From: Halomonas sp. 707D7
Lineage (GTDB): Bacteria > Pseudomonadota > Gammaproteobacteria > Pseudomonadales > Halomonadaceae
NCBI RefSeq assembly: GCF_024158715.1
Contig: NZ_JAMZBC010000002.1
Location: 1-63,115 of the forward strand
Direction: 5' to 3'
DNA length: 63,115 bases
The translations under genes and the position numbers were made by a program. Positions 54,985-63,115 of this stretch are shown one piece after another. Position 1 is the stretch's first letter; the number at the start of each line of letters is the position of its first letter. The notes below the pieces were generated by a model that saw only the letters and a program-made list of their open reading frames with translations, had not been told where the DNA came from and did not search any database.

Positions 54985-55911
54985 ATGTTGTCACTCACCC
55001 ACGAGACCACTCTGAGCGTTCTTCGCGCAGTGGCAACCCAGCACGGAAAGGCCAAGCATACGGACATGCTGCCAAGCGCCGGCACTCCCGAGCGTACCGG
55101 GCTGATCAACGCCGTTTCCCACCTGTTCGGTGCGCGCAGCGTAGCGCTTCCGGACACTTCGATCACGCTCGGTGAATGGGCGCAGTCGCTCATCGACCAT
55201 ACCGACATCGAGTATCTCAACCTGCATGACACCACCAGCAGCGCGTTCTGCGACCGCCTGCAGCGCTGCTACCGCCATACGGCCGCTAGCTTGAGCCAAG
55301 AGGCGAAAGCGTTGCGGGCGATGCTGGCGCTGCCCGAGGCCCAGGAGCGGCGGCTGATCAGCTGGCTGTCGCTGCAAAGTGTCTCCGGCTTCGTGCTCGG
55401 GGCGCTCTTGCCCCAGGAGGCGGGTTGGCAGGCGCGTTCGCTTGCCGACAACGCCAATGCGCTGTGGGAACTCAATACCGGCGACGTCATCGCCACCGAC
55501 AGCCAGCGCTGGCGCCAGCTTGCGGCGCGCCTGCCGGCGCTGCCCGATGGCGTCACCGCGATCACCACCACGCCGCTCGACGACGCGACCCGCCAGACGC
55601 TCGAGCAGAAAGGCGTGACCGATATCGTCGAACTCTACAGCGAGCCGGCGCTTGGCGTGATCGCCGCCCGGCGCTCGCCGGAGGCGCCCTTCGAGCTGTT
55701 GTCGCACTGGCACCCGACCGAAAGCCATAATTACCTGCTGCGCCTGGCGCCGGGCAGCGCCATGCAGGAGGTCAAGCTGGCCGAGCCGCTCGCGTGGGTC
55801 GGGGCGCGCAGCTTCGAGCGCGCGGATGCCGGCGCCCTGTGGCCCGGTTACGCATCGAGCCAGGCCTCGCGCCGCTATCCCGGACCTGTCCATAACGCCA
55901 GCGCCGCCTGA
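54985..55911 (+). CDS. Unrecognised protein, weakly like an adenylate-forming enzyme without its ATP loop
   Basis: The 308-residue protein starts 'MLSLTHETTLSVLRAVATQHG' after AAAGGA 8 bases upstream. I do not recognise it with confidence. 'SLQSVSGFVLGALLPQEAGWQARSL', 'LPALPDGVTAITTTPLDDATRQTLEQKGV' and 'DIVELYSEPALGVIAARRSPEAPFELLSHW' recall acyl-CoA synthetase segments around 'ELYG.TE.G', yet the TSG.TG ATP loop and the C-terminal subdomain are absent. It has no membrane segment and no signal. It lies tail to tail with the yjfC-like gene and divergent from the chemosensory operon, with its own promoter. Confidence 0.5.
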   Translation: MLSLTHETTLSVLRAVATQHGKAKHTDMLPSAGTPERTGLINAVSHLFGARSVALPDTSITLGEWAQSLIDHTDIEYLNLHDTTSSAFCDRLQRCYRHTAASLSQEAKALRAMLALPEAQERRLISWLSLQSVSGFVLGALLPQEAGWQARSLADNANALWELNTGDVIATDSQRWRQLAARLPALPDGVTAITTTPLDDATRQTLEQKGVTDIVELYSEPALGVIAARRSPEAPFELLSHWHPTESHNYLLRLAPGSAMQEVKLAEPLAWVGARSFERADAGALWPGYASSQASRRYPGPVHNASAA

Positions 55912-55918
55912 CGCGGAC

Positions 55919-57085
55919 TCAGACGATCGCGTGGGGCACGAAGCAGGAGGAGTCCTTGGTGATTCGCCCCACGTCCTCGCGAATGCCCATCCCGCAGGCG
56001 CGATCTCCCACCACCCAGCTCCCCACCAGGGCGTGAAAGTCACCGAAACGCGGCATGGGATGATACGCCTGCCGAATCCAGGGGCTGTCCACGTAGGGCC
56101 CGGCCACGCTCTCGAACGCGCCGTCGTTGGTCGTGAGCTCCACGTTGCTGCCTTCGCGTGAAAAAAACGGTTTGCGCACCCAGCCTGGTGGCAGAGTCGT
56201 CTCGCCGGGTTTTTCGAAGTACGCGGGCAGCAGGTTGGGGTGATCCGGGTACTCTTCCCACAGAAGCGGCAGAATTCCCTTGTTGGAGAGTACCGCTTTC
56301 CAGGGCGGCTCGAACCAGTGGGTATCGAGTTTGGGAATGAGTTGGCCGAACGCTTCCTGGGCCAGCTCCTCCCAGGGGTAGAGCTTGAACAGCGCGTGGA
56401 TCGGCGCATCCTCCAGGTCGACGAAATAGTCGCCGCCTTGCAAGACGCCAATATCCTCGGTGTGGATGAACGGCGCTTTCAGTCCGGCCTGCACGGCGAT
56501 GTCCTGCAGGTAGTGAACCGTGGCGCGCTCCTCGGCGTTGTCCTTGATGCACGAGAAGTGCAGCGTGTTGTCGCGCAGGCGCTGGCCGATGTGGGCCAGC
56601 GCCCCCATCAGCTTCTCCTGGATCGAGTTGAACTGGTCCGCATGACGCGGAACGAGGCCCTGCTCGATCGCCTGCTCGAGCCACACCCACTGGAAGAGCC
56701 CCGCCTCGTAGAGCGAGGTGGGCGTGTCGTAGTTGAGCTCCAGAAGCTTGGCCGGGCCATCGCCTGCGTAAGCGAAGTCCATGCGCCCGTAGAGGTGCGG
56801 CTGGCCGGCGCGCCAGGAGTCGAAGATGGTGTCCCACATGAACTCCGGGATCGCCAGGCGCTGGAGCAGGGCGTTGGAGTGGCACACCTTGTCCACGAGC
56901 GCCATGCACATCTCGTGAAGCTCCTCGGAAGGCGCTTCGATGTCACGCTCGACCTGCTCGAGGGTGAACTGGTAGTAGGCGCTCTCCTTCCAGTAGGGCT
57001 CGCCGTCGATGGTATGAAAATGAAACCCCAGCTCCTCGGCCAGGGTTTTCCAGTTCGGCCTTTCGGCGATGTCGACTCTCAGCAT
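55919..57085 (-). CDS. yjfC: Glutathionylspermidine synthase-like ATP-grasp protein (YjfC)
   Basis: The 388-residue protein matches the YjfC/YgiC family: 'GFHFHTIDGEPYWKESAYYQF', 'FMWDTIFDSWRAGQPHLYGRMDFAY', 'LLELNYDTPTSLYEAG', 'VRKPFFSREGSNVEL' and 'GSWVVGDRACGMGIRED'. These are the ATP-grasp segments shared with the synthetase domain of glutathionylspermidine synthase; the amidase domain is absent. The ligase substrate is not known. It is the last gene of the yjfIJKLMC operon, 7 bases after yjfM. ATG 57085 lacks a strong ribosome site, so coupling to yjfM is likely. Confidence 0.9.
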   Translation of the reverse strand: MLRVDIAERPNWKTLAEELGFHFHTIDGEPYWKESAYYQFTLEQVERDIEAPSEELHEMCMALVDKVCHSNALLQRLAIPEFMWDTIFDSWRAGQPHLYGRMDFAYAGDGPAKLLELNYDTPTSLYEAGLFQWVWLEQAIEQGLVPRHADQFNSIQEKLMGALAHIGQRLRDNTLHFSCIKDNAEERATVHYLQDIAVQAGLKAPFIHTEDIGVLQGGDYFVDLEDAPIHALFKLYPWEELAQEAFGQLIPKLDTHWFEPPWKAVLSNKGILPLLWEEYPDHPNLLPAYFEKPGETTLPPGWVRKPFFSREGSNVELTTNDGAFESVAGPYVDSPWIRQAYHPMPRFGDFHALVGSWVVGDRACGMGIREDVGRITKDSSCFVPHAIV

Positions 57086-57092
57086 GGAGGGC

Positions 57093-57704
57093 TCAGGACC
57101 CCCAGCCGCCGCGCGCGGAGGAGCGCGAGCCGAAGCCGCTGCGCTGGGTCGCCTGGCGGTTCTGGGTGGCGACGTTGCGCATCGTCTGCTGGCGCTGGCT
57201 GACCCGCTGGCTCGCCTGGTTGGTGGCCGCGTTCCAGTTGCCCTGGTTCTGGCGATTGCGGTAGACCGGCTCCTGGTAGAGCCCCTGGCGGGTGGCCCCA
57301 CGGCTGGTGCGCGACATCATGTTGCCCACCATGTAGCCCATCAGCGCCGGCATGAACCAGCTGCCGCCGCTGGTACCGGTGGCGGCCTGGGCCTGCTCCT
57401 CGGTGGGGGCGACGCAGGCGCCTTCACCGTGCTCGGCTTCGCAGGCCTCCAGCGAGTCGAAGCGCGGCACTTCCTTGATGGAGGCCTGGTACGCCTCTTC
57501 GCAGGCACTCTCGGTGTAGACGTTGGCCGCCACGCACTCCTCGACGCTCTGGAAACTCTTGGGGCTGTCGAAGCTGACGTCGGTCACCTCCTCGGACTGG
57601 CCGCAGCCAGTGAGCGTGAAGGCGCCGGCGCCCATCAAAGCAAGTGACAGCCGCAGGCTGCGCTTGCGGTGGGGCAGGTGAGAGGGTTGATCGTCTCGGG
57701 TCAT
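57093..57704 (-). CDS. yjfM: DUF1190 protein (YjfM/YgiB family), likely lipoprotein
   Basis: A 203-residue protein with a basic N-terminus and a lipobox-like 'LALMGAGAFTLTGCGQSEE' (Cys about residue 34). Cys-rich segments with repeated 'C..A...Y...ACE.A' ('FQSVEECVAANVYTESACEEAYQ', 'FDSLEACEAEHGEGAC') are the DUF1190 hallmark. The C-terminus is Gln/Asn/Arg-rich with 'SGFGSRSSARGGWGS'. It pairs with yjfC as ygiB pairs with ygiC in E. coli. Confidence 0.9.
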   Translation of the reverse strand: MTRDDQPSHLPHRKRSLRLSLALMGAGAFTLTGCGQSEEVTDVSFDSPKSFQSVEECVAANVYTESACEEAYQASIKEVPRFDSLEACEAEHGEGACVAPTEEQAQAATGTSGGSWFMPALMGYMVGNMMSRTSRGATRQGLYQEPVYRNRQNQGNWNAATNQASQRVSQRQQTMRNVATQNRQATQRSGFGSRSSARGGWGS

Positions 57705-57714
57705 GATGCGCTCC

Positions 57715-58125
57715 TTACCAGGTCATCGAGGCGGCGTTGAGCAGGCCGACCGCGATGCAGATACTGCCGACGAGAATGCCGTAGGCCATGTGGCCTTCGC
57801 TGATATGGGTGGAGAGGCTCTCCCCCTGGCTCTTGAGCATCACTTTCAGGCCGAAGAAGGTGGCCAGCTGCACGCCGAAGGCGATGACGCCCCACAGCAG
57901 GAAGTCGATGAAGCTGATCGAGTTCGCCATGGCGCTGTAGAGCGGCAGCGTGAAGCCGAGAATCGAGCCGCCGTAGGCGGTCGCGGCCGCCGCGTTGCCC
58001 TGGCGAATCAAGAGCCACTCCTTGTGCGGGGTGATGCGGCTGTAGCAGTACATGAAGGCGCCCAGCAGGATCAGTGCGCCGATCAGGTAGCCCAGAAAAT
58101 GAGGCAGGCCTTGCAGGTAGTTCAT
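57715..58125 (-). CDS. yjfL: DUF350 membrane protein (YjfL)
   Basis: The 136-residue protein has four hydrophobic helices: 'LPHFLGYLIGALILLGAFMY', 'AYGGSILGFTLPLY', 'FIDFLLWGVIAFGVQLATFF' and 'MAYGILVGSICIAVGLLNAA'. These correspond to two DUF350 repeats. YjfL-like proteins are predicted inner-membrane components of unknown function. It is between the DUF2491 and DUF1190 genes, as in E. coli. Confidence 0.9.
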   Translation of the reverse strand: MNYLQGLPHFLGYLIGALILLGAFMYCYSRITPHKEWLLIRQGNAAAATAYGGSILGFTLPLYSAMANSISFIDFLLWGVIAFGVQLATFFGLKVMLKSQGESLSTHISEGHMAYGILVGSICIAVGLLNAASMTW

Positions 58126-58184
58126 GGTCGCGTCTTCCTTGTTCGAAATGGGGCGCTTGACGGCCTAAAGTAATGGCTCGATGG

Positions 58185-58907
58185 TCAAATAGCATCAATG
58201 TCGATCGAGGCCACGTCAACGCCGAGGTTCTCCACCAGCATGAAGCTGCCGTCCTCGTCGCTTTCGCCGCTCATCAGGACGTACTCCATGCGCTCGGAGC
58301 CCGCGATCGAGCGCTCGAAGAGCATGGCATGATGGACCACCTGGCGGCTAGTGACGCTTTCCGAGGTCGTCACACGCTCCTCGAACTGCACCGGCGGCGA
58401 CCAGTCGCTGGCCGGGTCGCCCCATACCCGGGTGAATTCACGCGCGCCCTGATCGCCGGTCGCCTCGATCGTGAGCTGCCGGGTACCCAGCGGGCGCGAC
58501 GCCGGCGCGCCTGGATCGAGCAGCGCATCGAACTCGTCGTTCGAGAGGTGGCTCACGCGATAGAAGTCGAACAGCTTGTACTCGATGACCCGTCGGTTCT
58601 CCACGTTGGCTTGAAGCCAGGTGTCGTTGTCGAGGTAGAAGCGCACCAGGTGCGCACCCTGGCCGAGCTCCACGTGGCCGACGGCGGCGATGTGGTAGTC
58701 GCGGTCGCTCTCCCAGGTGAACAGCGTATCGGAAAAGGCGGCCAGCTCGCTCAGGTTCAGGCGCACCCGGCCATCCAGGCGCAGCCCGGCGAAGTCCTCC
58801 GCCGTCATGCCGATCGGAAGACCCAGGGCGAAGCCCGCCGGCGACGCCGCCTGCGGGGCTTGCTCCTCGTCTGGCTTGCCGAGCAGCGCTTTCAGTGTCT
58901 TGAGCAT
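58185..58907 (-). CDS. yjfK: DUF2491 protein (YjfK)
   Basis: The 240-residue soluble protein starts with a short helical stretch, followed by 'GLPIGMTAEDFAGLRLDGRVRLN' and 'DYHIAAVGHVELGQGAHLVRFYLDNDTWLQ'. 'LFDFYRVSHLSNDEFDALLD' and 'YVLMSGESDEDGSFMLVENLGVDV' follow. It fits DUF2491 by pattern and by gene order. Function is unknown; it has no catalytic motif I can name. Confidence 0.87.
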   Translation of the reverse strand: MLKTLKALLGKPDEEQAPQAASPAGFALGLPIGMTAEDFAGLRLDGRVRLNLSELAAFSDTLFTWESDRDYHIAAVGHVELGQGAHLVRFYLDNDTWLQANVENRRVIEYKLFDFYRVSHLSNDEFDALLDPGAPASRPLGTRQLTIEATGDQGAREFTRVWGDPASDWSPPVQFEERVTTSESVTSRQVVHHAMLFERSIAGSERMEYVLMSGESDEDGSFMLVENLGVDVASIDIDAI

Positions 58908-58976
58908 GTCATCTTCTCCCCGGGAGGCCGCGGATTGCCGGGCCTCCCTGCTCGACGCGATGGAATGGGGGCCGGC

Positions 58977-59666
58977 TCAGGAAGCGCTCTTTCTGGCCTT
59001 GATCCGCGCCAGCACGTCGTCGGCCTTGCGGTCGCTGGCGCCGATGCCGGCGGCCTTGAGGCGCGTTTCGAGCTCGCTGCCGCTCTCCTCGGCGGAGAGC
59101 TGCTCGGCGGCCTTCATCTGGGCCGAATCCAGCGCCTGGCGCTCGCGAATGCGCTCCAGCGACTCCATGGCGCTGCCCATGGCGCTGTTCTGGCCCGAGT
59201 GACGCGCCGCCACGGCGGACTGCGCCCGCTGGGCGGACTCGGTCGCCTTGACCACGCTGACCTGTTGCTTGAGCTGACGCAGCTGGTTCTCGGTATTGCG
59301 GATCGCACCGCGCAGGCTCTCGATGCTGGTGTCGAACTCGCCGACGATGTGCTGCTCGGCATCCAGCGCCTCGCTCAGCGCGACGATGCGCTCGGCCACT
59401 TCCAGCGCCAGCTGCTCCTCGCCCTTCTCCAGGGCGGCGGCGGCGCTCTGCTCGAGCTCGTCGATCTTCTTCTCGAGGGTGGCGGCCTTGTCGCTGTTGA
59501 TCTGGCGCTGGCCCATCAGGCGGGCGAGCTCGGTCTTGGAGGCCTTGAGGTGCTGCTCGGCGTCACGAATCTCCTGGTCGAGGATGCGCAGCGCCTGGGA
59601 ATCCACCACGGCCTGTCCGGTCTCGTGGGCCTTGCCGCGAAGGGCGGTCATGATCTTGTTCAGCAT
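58977..59666 (-). CDS. yjfJ: PspA/IM30 (ESCRT-III-like) protein (YjfJ)
   Basis: The 229-residue protein is almost entirely coiled coil, beginning 'MLNKIMTALRGKAHETGQAVVD', with an amphipathic N-terminal helix, then 'LDQEIRDAEQHLKASKTELARLMGQRQI' and long Glu/Lys/Gln-rich heptads. PspA/Vipp1 proteins polymerise on damaged membranes. In this family the partner AAA regulator PspF is absent, which separates it from the classical phage-shock operon. It is second in the operon after the DUF2170 gene. Confidence 0.92.
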   Translation of the reverse strand: MLNKIMTALRGKAHETGQAVVDSQALRILDQEIRDAEQHLKASKTELARLMGQRQINSDKAATLEKKIDELEQSAAAALEKGEEQLALEVAERIVALSEALDAEQHIVGEFDTSIESLRGAIRNTENQLRQLKQQVSVVKATESAQRAQSAVAARHSGQNSAMGSAMESLERIRERQALDSAQMKAAEQLSAEESGSELETRLKAAGIGASDRKADDVLARIKARKSAS

Positions 59667-59681
59667 GGGAACTCCTGAAAA

Positions 59682-60140
59682 TCAACGAATCGGGTTGACG
59701 AAATGATCCTGAATCAGCCGCGCCACTTCCACGGCGGCGCTGGCGGTGGCGTGCAGCTCGGCGCAGATGGAGGCCAGCCGCGAATCGCCGAACAGTTGGC
59801 CGAACGCGACGTAGTAGTCGCGCTCGTCGAAGGTGACGATGCCGATCGAGGCCAGCGGCAGCAGCACGCCTTGGCGCAGCAGCTCCTCGTTCAGCGCGGC
59901 CTGGTCGGCGATGCGCTCGACCGGGATGATGGGCGTCATCGCCACCCACTCCTCGTCGCTGCGCGATAGCGTAAGCGTGAGGTTGCCGTAGTCGTGCAGG
60001 GTGAAGAGCAGGGTGTCGTTGGCCGCGTCGAGCTGCACGTCGGCTTCGGGCCAGTCGAGCCCGTCGGACCCGTCGGCGGCCATGATGCGCTCGTAGAGTT
60101 CGGTCGCCGTGGCGGCGGGGGTGTCGTTAAGCGTCGTCAA
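59682..60140 (-). CDS. yjfI: DUF2170 protein (YjfI)
   Basis: The 152-residue protein starts 'MTTLNDTPAATATELYERI' and has 'NDTLLFTLHDYGNLTLTLSRSDEEWVAMTPIIPVERI', 'ALNEELLRQGVLLPLASIGIVTFDERDYYVAFGQL', which fit DUF2170. It is the first gene of the operon, 15 bases before the PspA-like gene. The function is unknown; it is a regular partner of YjfJ-type PspA proteins. The gap upstream (60141-60327) is AT-rich and must hold the promoters of two divergent units. Confidence 0.9.
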   Translation of the reverse strand: MTTLNDTPAATATELYERIMAADGSDGLDWPEADVQLDAANDTLLFTLHDYGNLTLTLSRSDEEWVAMTPIIPVERIADQAALNEELLRQGVLLPLASIGIVTFDERDYYVAFGQLFGDSRLASICAELHATASAAVEVARLIQDHFVNPIR

Positions 60141-60327
60141 GAGCGAGACTCCTTGTAAGCAAATCGTATGAAAACGTCCATGAAAAACGGTTAAGCGTGC
60201 ACCTCTGCTTTGATACTACCGCAATCGTCGCCTGTTCGGGGCATAAATGAATTAACCTGAAATCAACCTTTTTCGACCCCGCATCCCGGCGCGAGTTCGT
60301 CGCGCCGGCCGCCTTCAAGGAGCCGTC

Positions 60328-60939
60328 ATGACCCAGCAAGCAGACCACCCAGGCATCTGGCAGACGCCGCTCGACGCGTTTCGCGACGCCCTGGCCCACG
60401 ACCCGATGCCCGGCTGCGGCGCGGCGGCGACGGTGACCGCCGGCTGCGGCCTCGCGCTGATGCTCAAGGGGCTCCACCTTGGCCAGCGTCATGCGCCGAG
60501 GGCATCGCGCGCCACGCTCATCGAACGCGGCGAAGCGCTCCAGCAGGCGCTGGCGCCGCTGGCCGACGCCGACGTCACCGCCTTCGAGGCCATGATGGCT
60601 GCGCTCGATCGACCGCAGCAGACCGAGCAAGAGCGCGCCTCGCGCGCCGCAGCCCTTCACCGCGCCGCACGTGATGCCGTCGAGGTGCCGCTGTCCACCG
60701 CCCGGCGCTGCCTCGAGGCGCTGGCGCTTGGCGAGGAGATCCTGGAAAACATCGAGGCGCAGTTTGAAAGCGATGCCCGCGCCGGCGGATATCTCTTGAG
60801 CGCGGCGGTCGAGAGCGTGCTGCTCAACGTCGAGGCCAACCTCGCGGCACTCGACGAGCAGGATCGACGTTACGCCCTCAAGGAGCGCGATACGCTGATC
60901 ATCGAGCTGGGCGCCGCGCGCGCGGCGCTGGCCCTTTAG
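60328..60939 (+). CDS. Cyclodeaminase/cyclohydrolase family protein
   Basis: The 203-residue helical protein has 'DPMPGCGAAATVTAGCGLALMLKGL', which corresponds to the 'PGGGS.AA..GA.GAAL' pattern of the formiminotransferase-cyclodeaminase C-terminal domain, then 'DADVTAFEAMMAAL' and 'EVPLSTARRCLEAL', also family landmarks. Members act on folate one-carbon units; the substrate here is unproven. GGAG upstream of the ATG. It is divergent from the yjf operon. Confidence 0.8.
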   Translation: MTQQADHPGIWQTPLDAFRDALAHDPMPGCGAAATVTAGCGLALMLKGLHLGQRHAPRASRATLIERGEALQQALAPLADADVTAFEAMMAALDRPQQTEQERASRAAALHRAARDAVEVPLSTARRCLEALALGEEILENIEAQFESDARAGGYLLSAAVESVLLNVEANLAALDEQDRRYALKERDTLIIELGAARAALAL

Positions 60940-61036
60940 CACCAAGCGCTGATGTCCTGATCGGTGGGGTGATGGTCCTTGCCGACATCGCGCCGGCGGC
61001 GGAAACTGCGATCTCCCTCTTTGCGGAGTCTTTCGC

Positions 61037-62011
61037 GTGACGCGCTCCATCGCCCTGCTCGCCTTTCACGACTGCCAGCTGCTGGATGTCAGCGGCCCCT
61101 GGCAGGTGTTCGCCACCGCCAACGAGCTTGGCGGCGAGGCGCTCTATCACTTGACCCTCGCGGCCGAGGCGCCGGGCAGCGTGATGACCAACGGTGGGCT
61201 TGGCGTCCATGCCGATATCGCCGTCGAAACGCTGGCGGATCGCCTGCCCCTCGATACGCTGTTGGTCGCCGGCGGCCGCGGGGTGATGGAAAAACGCCTC
61301 GACCCGCTGCTTTTGGCGCGCCTGCAGGACGCCGCGCCCCGGGTACGCCGGCTGGGGTCGATCTGCACGGGGGCGTTCCTGCTGGCCGCGGCGGGCCTGC
61401 TCGACGGGTGTCGCGTCACCACCCATTGGCGCCATGCCGAGGCGCTCGCCCGGGCGCACCCGGCGCTGAGCGTCGAGGCCGATGCGCTCTATCTCGAAAG
61501 CCGGGGACGCTACACCAGCGCCGGGGTGACGGCGGGGATCGACCTGGCGCTGTCGCTGGTCGAGGCCGACCACGGCGCGGCCCTTGCCGGTCAGGTCGCC
61601 CGGGAGCTCGTGATGTTCCTGCACCGCCCGGGCGGCCAGTCGCAGTTCAGCGAAACCCTTCGCCATCAACAGAGCGCCGGTCCTCTGCGCCGCCTGCTCG
61701 ACAGTCTCCACGCCGACCCCGGCGGCGCGCACACCCTGGAGAGCATGGCCGACGTCATGGCGGTGTCGCCGCGCCACCTGACGCGCCTCTTCGCGCGCCA
61801 CCTGAACACCACGCCGCACCGCTACCTGACCCGCCTGCGCCTGGAACAGGTGCGCCTGGCGCTTTCCCGCAGCGGCCCGCCGTCCTCCCAGGAGCGGCTG
61901 GCCAACGGGCTCCGCCTGGGCGGGGCGGAGCAGCTGCGTCGCCAGTTCCAGCGCCATTACGGCGTCTCGCCCTCGGTCTACCGGGCGCGTTTCTCTTCCT
62001 CTCACGCTTGA
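61037..62011 (+). CDS. GlxA-type regulator: DJ-1/PfpI domain plus AraC HTH
   Basis: The 324-residue protein has an N-terminal PfpI-like domain ('IALLAFHDCQLLDVSGPWQVFATANE', 'LLVAGGRGVMEK', 'GSICTGAFLLAAAGLLDG' with the elbow Cys) and a C-terminal AraC domain ('ESMADVMAVSPRHLTRLFARHL', 'PHRYLTRLRLEQVRLAL'). These regulators often control amine or amide catabolism. The GTG start has GCGGAG upstream. The MFS transporter gene follows 15 bases later on the same strand, so it is a likely partner or target. Confidence 0.88.
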   Translation: MTRSIALLAFHDCQLLDVSGPWQVFATANELGGEALYHLTLAAEAPGSVMTNGGLGVHADIAVETLADRLPLDTLLVAGGRGVMEKRLDPLLLARLQDAAPRVRRLGSICTGAFLLAAAGLLDGCRVTTHWRHAEALARAHPALSVEADALYLESRGRYTSAGVTAGIDLALSLVEADHGAALAGQVARELVMFLHRPGGQSQFSETLRHQQSAGPLRRLLDSLHADPGGAHTLESMADVMAVSPRHLTRLFARHLNTTPHRYLTRLRLEQVRLALSRSGPPSSQERLANGLRLGGAEQLRRQFQRHYGVSPSVYRARFSSSHA

Positions 62012-62026
62012 ATCGAGGACCTTCAC

Positions 62027-63115
62027 ATGCCGCTATCCGTATGGCTGCTTTCCCTGTGTCAGGCGCTGCTGGTCAGCGGCAACATCCTGCTCATCGCCGT
62101 CTCGCCGCTGGTGGGTGCCGCACTTGCCCCCGGTCCCGCCTTCGCGACGCTGCCGGTGGCGGTGCAGTGGCTGGGGCTGATGGGCGCGACGATCCCCGCC
62201 TCGCTGATCATGGGCCGGCTCGGGCGCAAGCGCGGCTTCGTGCTGGGCAATTTGGTCGGACTCGTCGGCACTTTCGTGGCCATGCTGGCCCTGTCACTGG
62301 GCCACTTCGGGCTGTTTCTGCTGGCCACCTTCCTGATCGGCGTGGGCATCGGCTTTGGCCAGCTCTATCGCTTCGCCGCGCTGGAGGCCGCGAAGGCGCG
62401 CCACCGCGAGCGCGCGCTGGGGCTCGTCATGGGCGGCGGGTTACTCGCCGCCTTCGCCGGACCCTGGCTTGCGCGCTTCAGCCGCGAACTCTCCGAGGTG
62501 CCGTTTCTGGCGAGCTTCGCCGGGCTTGCCGTGCTCTACGTGGTTGCGCTCGGGTTACTGCTCGTCACCCGGCTACCCAAGGCATTCGTCGAACCGCAGG
62601 CCGGCGAGCAGCGCCCGCTGGGCGAGATCCTGCGTCAGCCGCCGTTCGTCACGGCGGTCGTCTCGGCGATGGTCGGCTACGCGGTGATGAACCTGGCGAT
62701 GACCGCCACGCCCCTGGCCATGTCTCATGCCGGCCACGGCTTCGATCACGTGGCGACCACCATCCAGTGGCACGTGGTGGCGATGTTCGCGCCGTCGTTC
62801 TTCACCGGGCCGTTGATCGCCCGCGTGGGGGCGAAGGCGGTGATCGTGGCGGGCTGTCTGCTGCTGGCGGCGAGCACGCTGGCCGCGCAGCTCTCGCTCA
62901 CCTTTGCCGGCTTCAACCTGGCGCTAGTGCTGCTCGGCCTTGGCTGGAACTTCACCTTTCTACCCGCCACCGGGCTTGCGGCAAAGGCGCACCGCCCGGC
63001 GGAGAAGGCGCGGGTGCAGGCGGCCAACGAGTTTCTGGTGTTCGGCGCCGTGGCGGTATCGGCACTCGCGGCGGGGCCGCTGGTCAGCACGCTCGGCTGG
63101 GCGACGCTCAACGCC
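62027..63115 (+). CDS. MFS transporter, 3' end outside window
   Basis: From ATG 62027 the frame stays open to the window end (363 codons). The translation has at least nine or ten hydrophobic helices and the MFS loop 'GRLGRKRGF' between helices 2 and 3. It begins 'MPLSVWLLSLCQALLVSGN'. It lies 15 bases after the GlxA-type regulator, in the same direction, which suggests joint expression. The substrate is unknown. The last helices and the stop are not in the window. Confidence 0.85.
   Translation, partial: MPLSVWLLSLCQALLVSGNILLIAVSPLVGAALAPGPAFATLPVAVQWLGLMGATIPASLIMGRLGRKRGFVLGNLVGLVGTFVAMLALSLGHFGLFLLATFLIGVGIGFGQLYRFAALEAAKARHRERALGLVMGGGLLAAFAGPWLARFSRELSEVPFLASFAGLAVLYVVALGLLLVTRLPKAFVEPQAGEQRPLGEILRQPPFVTAVVSAMVGYAVMNLAMTATPLAMSHAGHGFDHVATTIQWHVVAMFAPSFFTGPLIARVGAKAVIVAGCLLLAASTLAAQLSLTFAGFNLALVLLGLGWNFTFLPATGLAAKAHRPAEKARVQAANEFLVFGAVAVSALAAGPLVSTLGWATLNA

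Overview
This is a GC-rich (roughly 65% by eye) chromosomal window from a gammaproteobacterium. The combination of a phosphatidylcholine synthase, a type I-E CRISPR system with E. coli-like Cas1/Cas2, a selenoprotein formate dehydrogenase, a Wsp-like chemosensory cluster and a yjfIJKLMC operon fits Halomonas or a relative (Halomonadaceae). That placement is inference from gene content, not from a search. Both ends are cut: an AAA ATPase lacks its N-terminus at the left edge and an MFS transporter lacks its C-terminus at the right edge.

Layout. 1-5.7 kb: AAA+ ATPase, PAAR spike-tip protein, a REP-like intergenic repeat pair, then PhzF and DUF1127 genes divergent from a MocR regulator with shared operator-like repeats. 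5.7-17.3 kb: a type I-E CRISPR-Cas locus (cas3-cse1-cse2-cas7e-cas5e-cas6e-cas1-cas2, minus strand) between two arrays, with a hicAB module (hicA frameshifted) between cas3 and array 2. 17.4-25.4 kb: a nonsense-broken secreted protein, a uracil-DNA glycosylase-like protein, phosphatidylcholine synthase, a second MocR regulator divergent from an acetyltransferase, a rhodanese, lumazine synthase behind an FMN riboswitch, a YbaK-like deacylase, a Fur-box iron-binding protein and a methyltransferase. 25.4-35.8 kb: one selenium/formate unit on the minus strand (LysR, fdoG with an in-frame Sec UGA, fdoH, fdoI, fdhE, selA, selB, tRNA-Sec). 36-39 kb: a GGDEF-EAL protein. 39-45.2 kb: molybdenum cofactor genes in two divergent operons (mobA-moeA-moaA-cobW and DUF1244-moaB-moeA), which would supply the cofactor used by FdoG. 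45.1-54.6 kb: a Wsp-like chemosensory operon ending in an HPt-REC-REC-GGDEF output protein. 55-60.1 kb: an unrecognised protein and the yjfIJKLMC membrane-stress operon. 60.3-63.1 kb: cyclodeaminase-like protein, GlxA-type regulator, MFS transporter.

The most unusual feature is the CRISPR locus. Both arrays switch repeat orientation internally, and each switch lies in a hybrid repeat. Array 1 has two similar leaders facing each other; array 2 has none. Two repeat classes (loop AGGC and loop GCCT, whose 16-bp cores are reverse complements) are distributed exactly as expected if the about 10.8-kb cas segment was inverted by recombination at the repeat cores of two formerly co-oriented arrays. 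The spacer next to the breakpoint in array 2 matches 31 of 32 bases at the cas5e/cas6e junction of this same operon, so the inversion cut an autoimmune spacer off from its leader.
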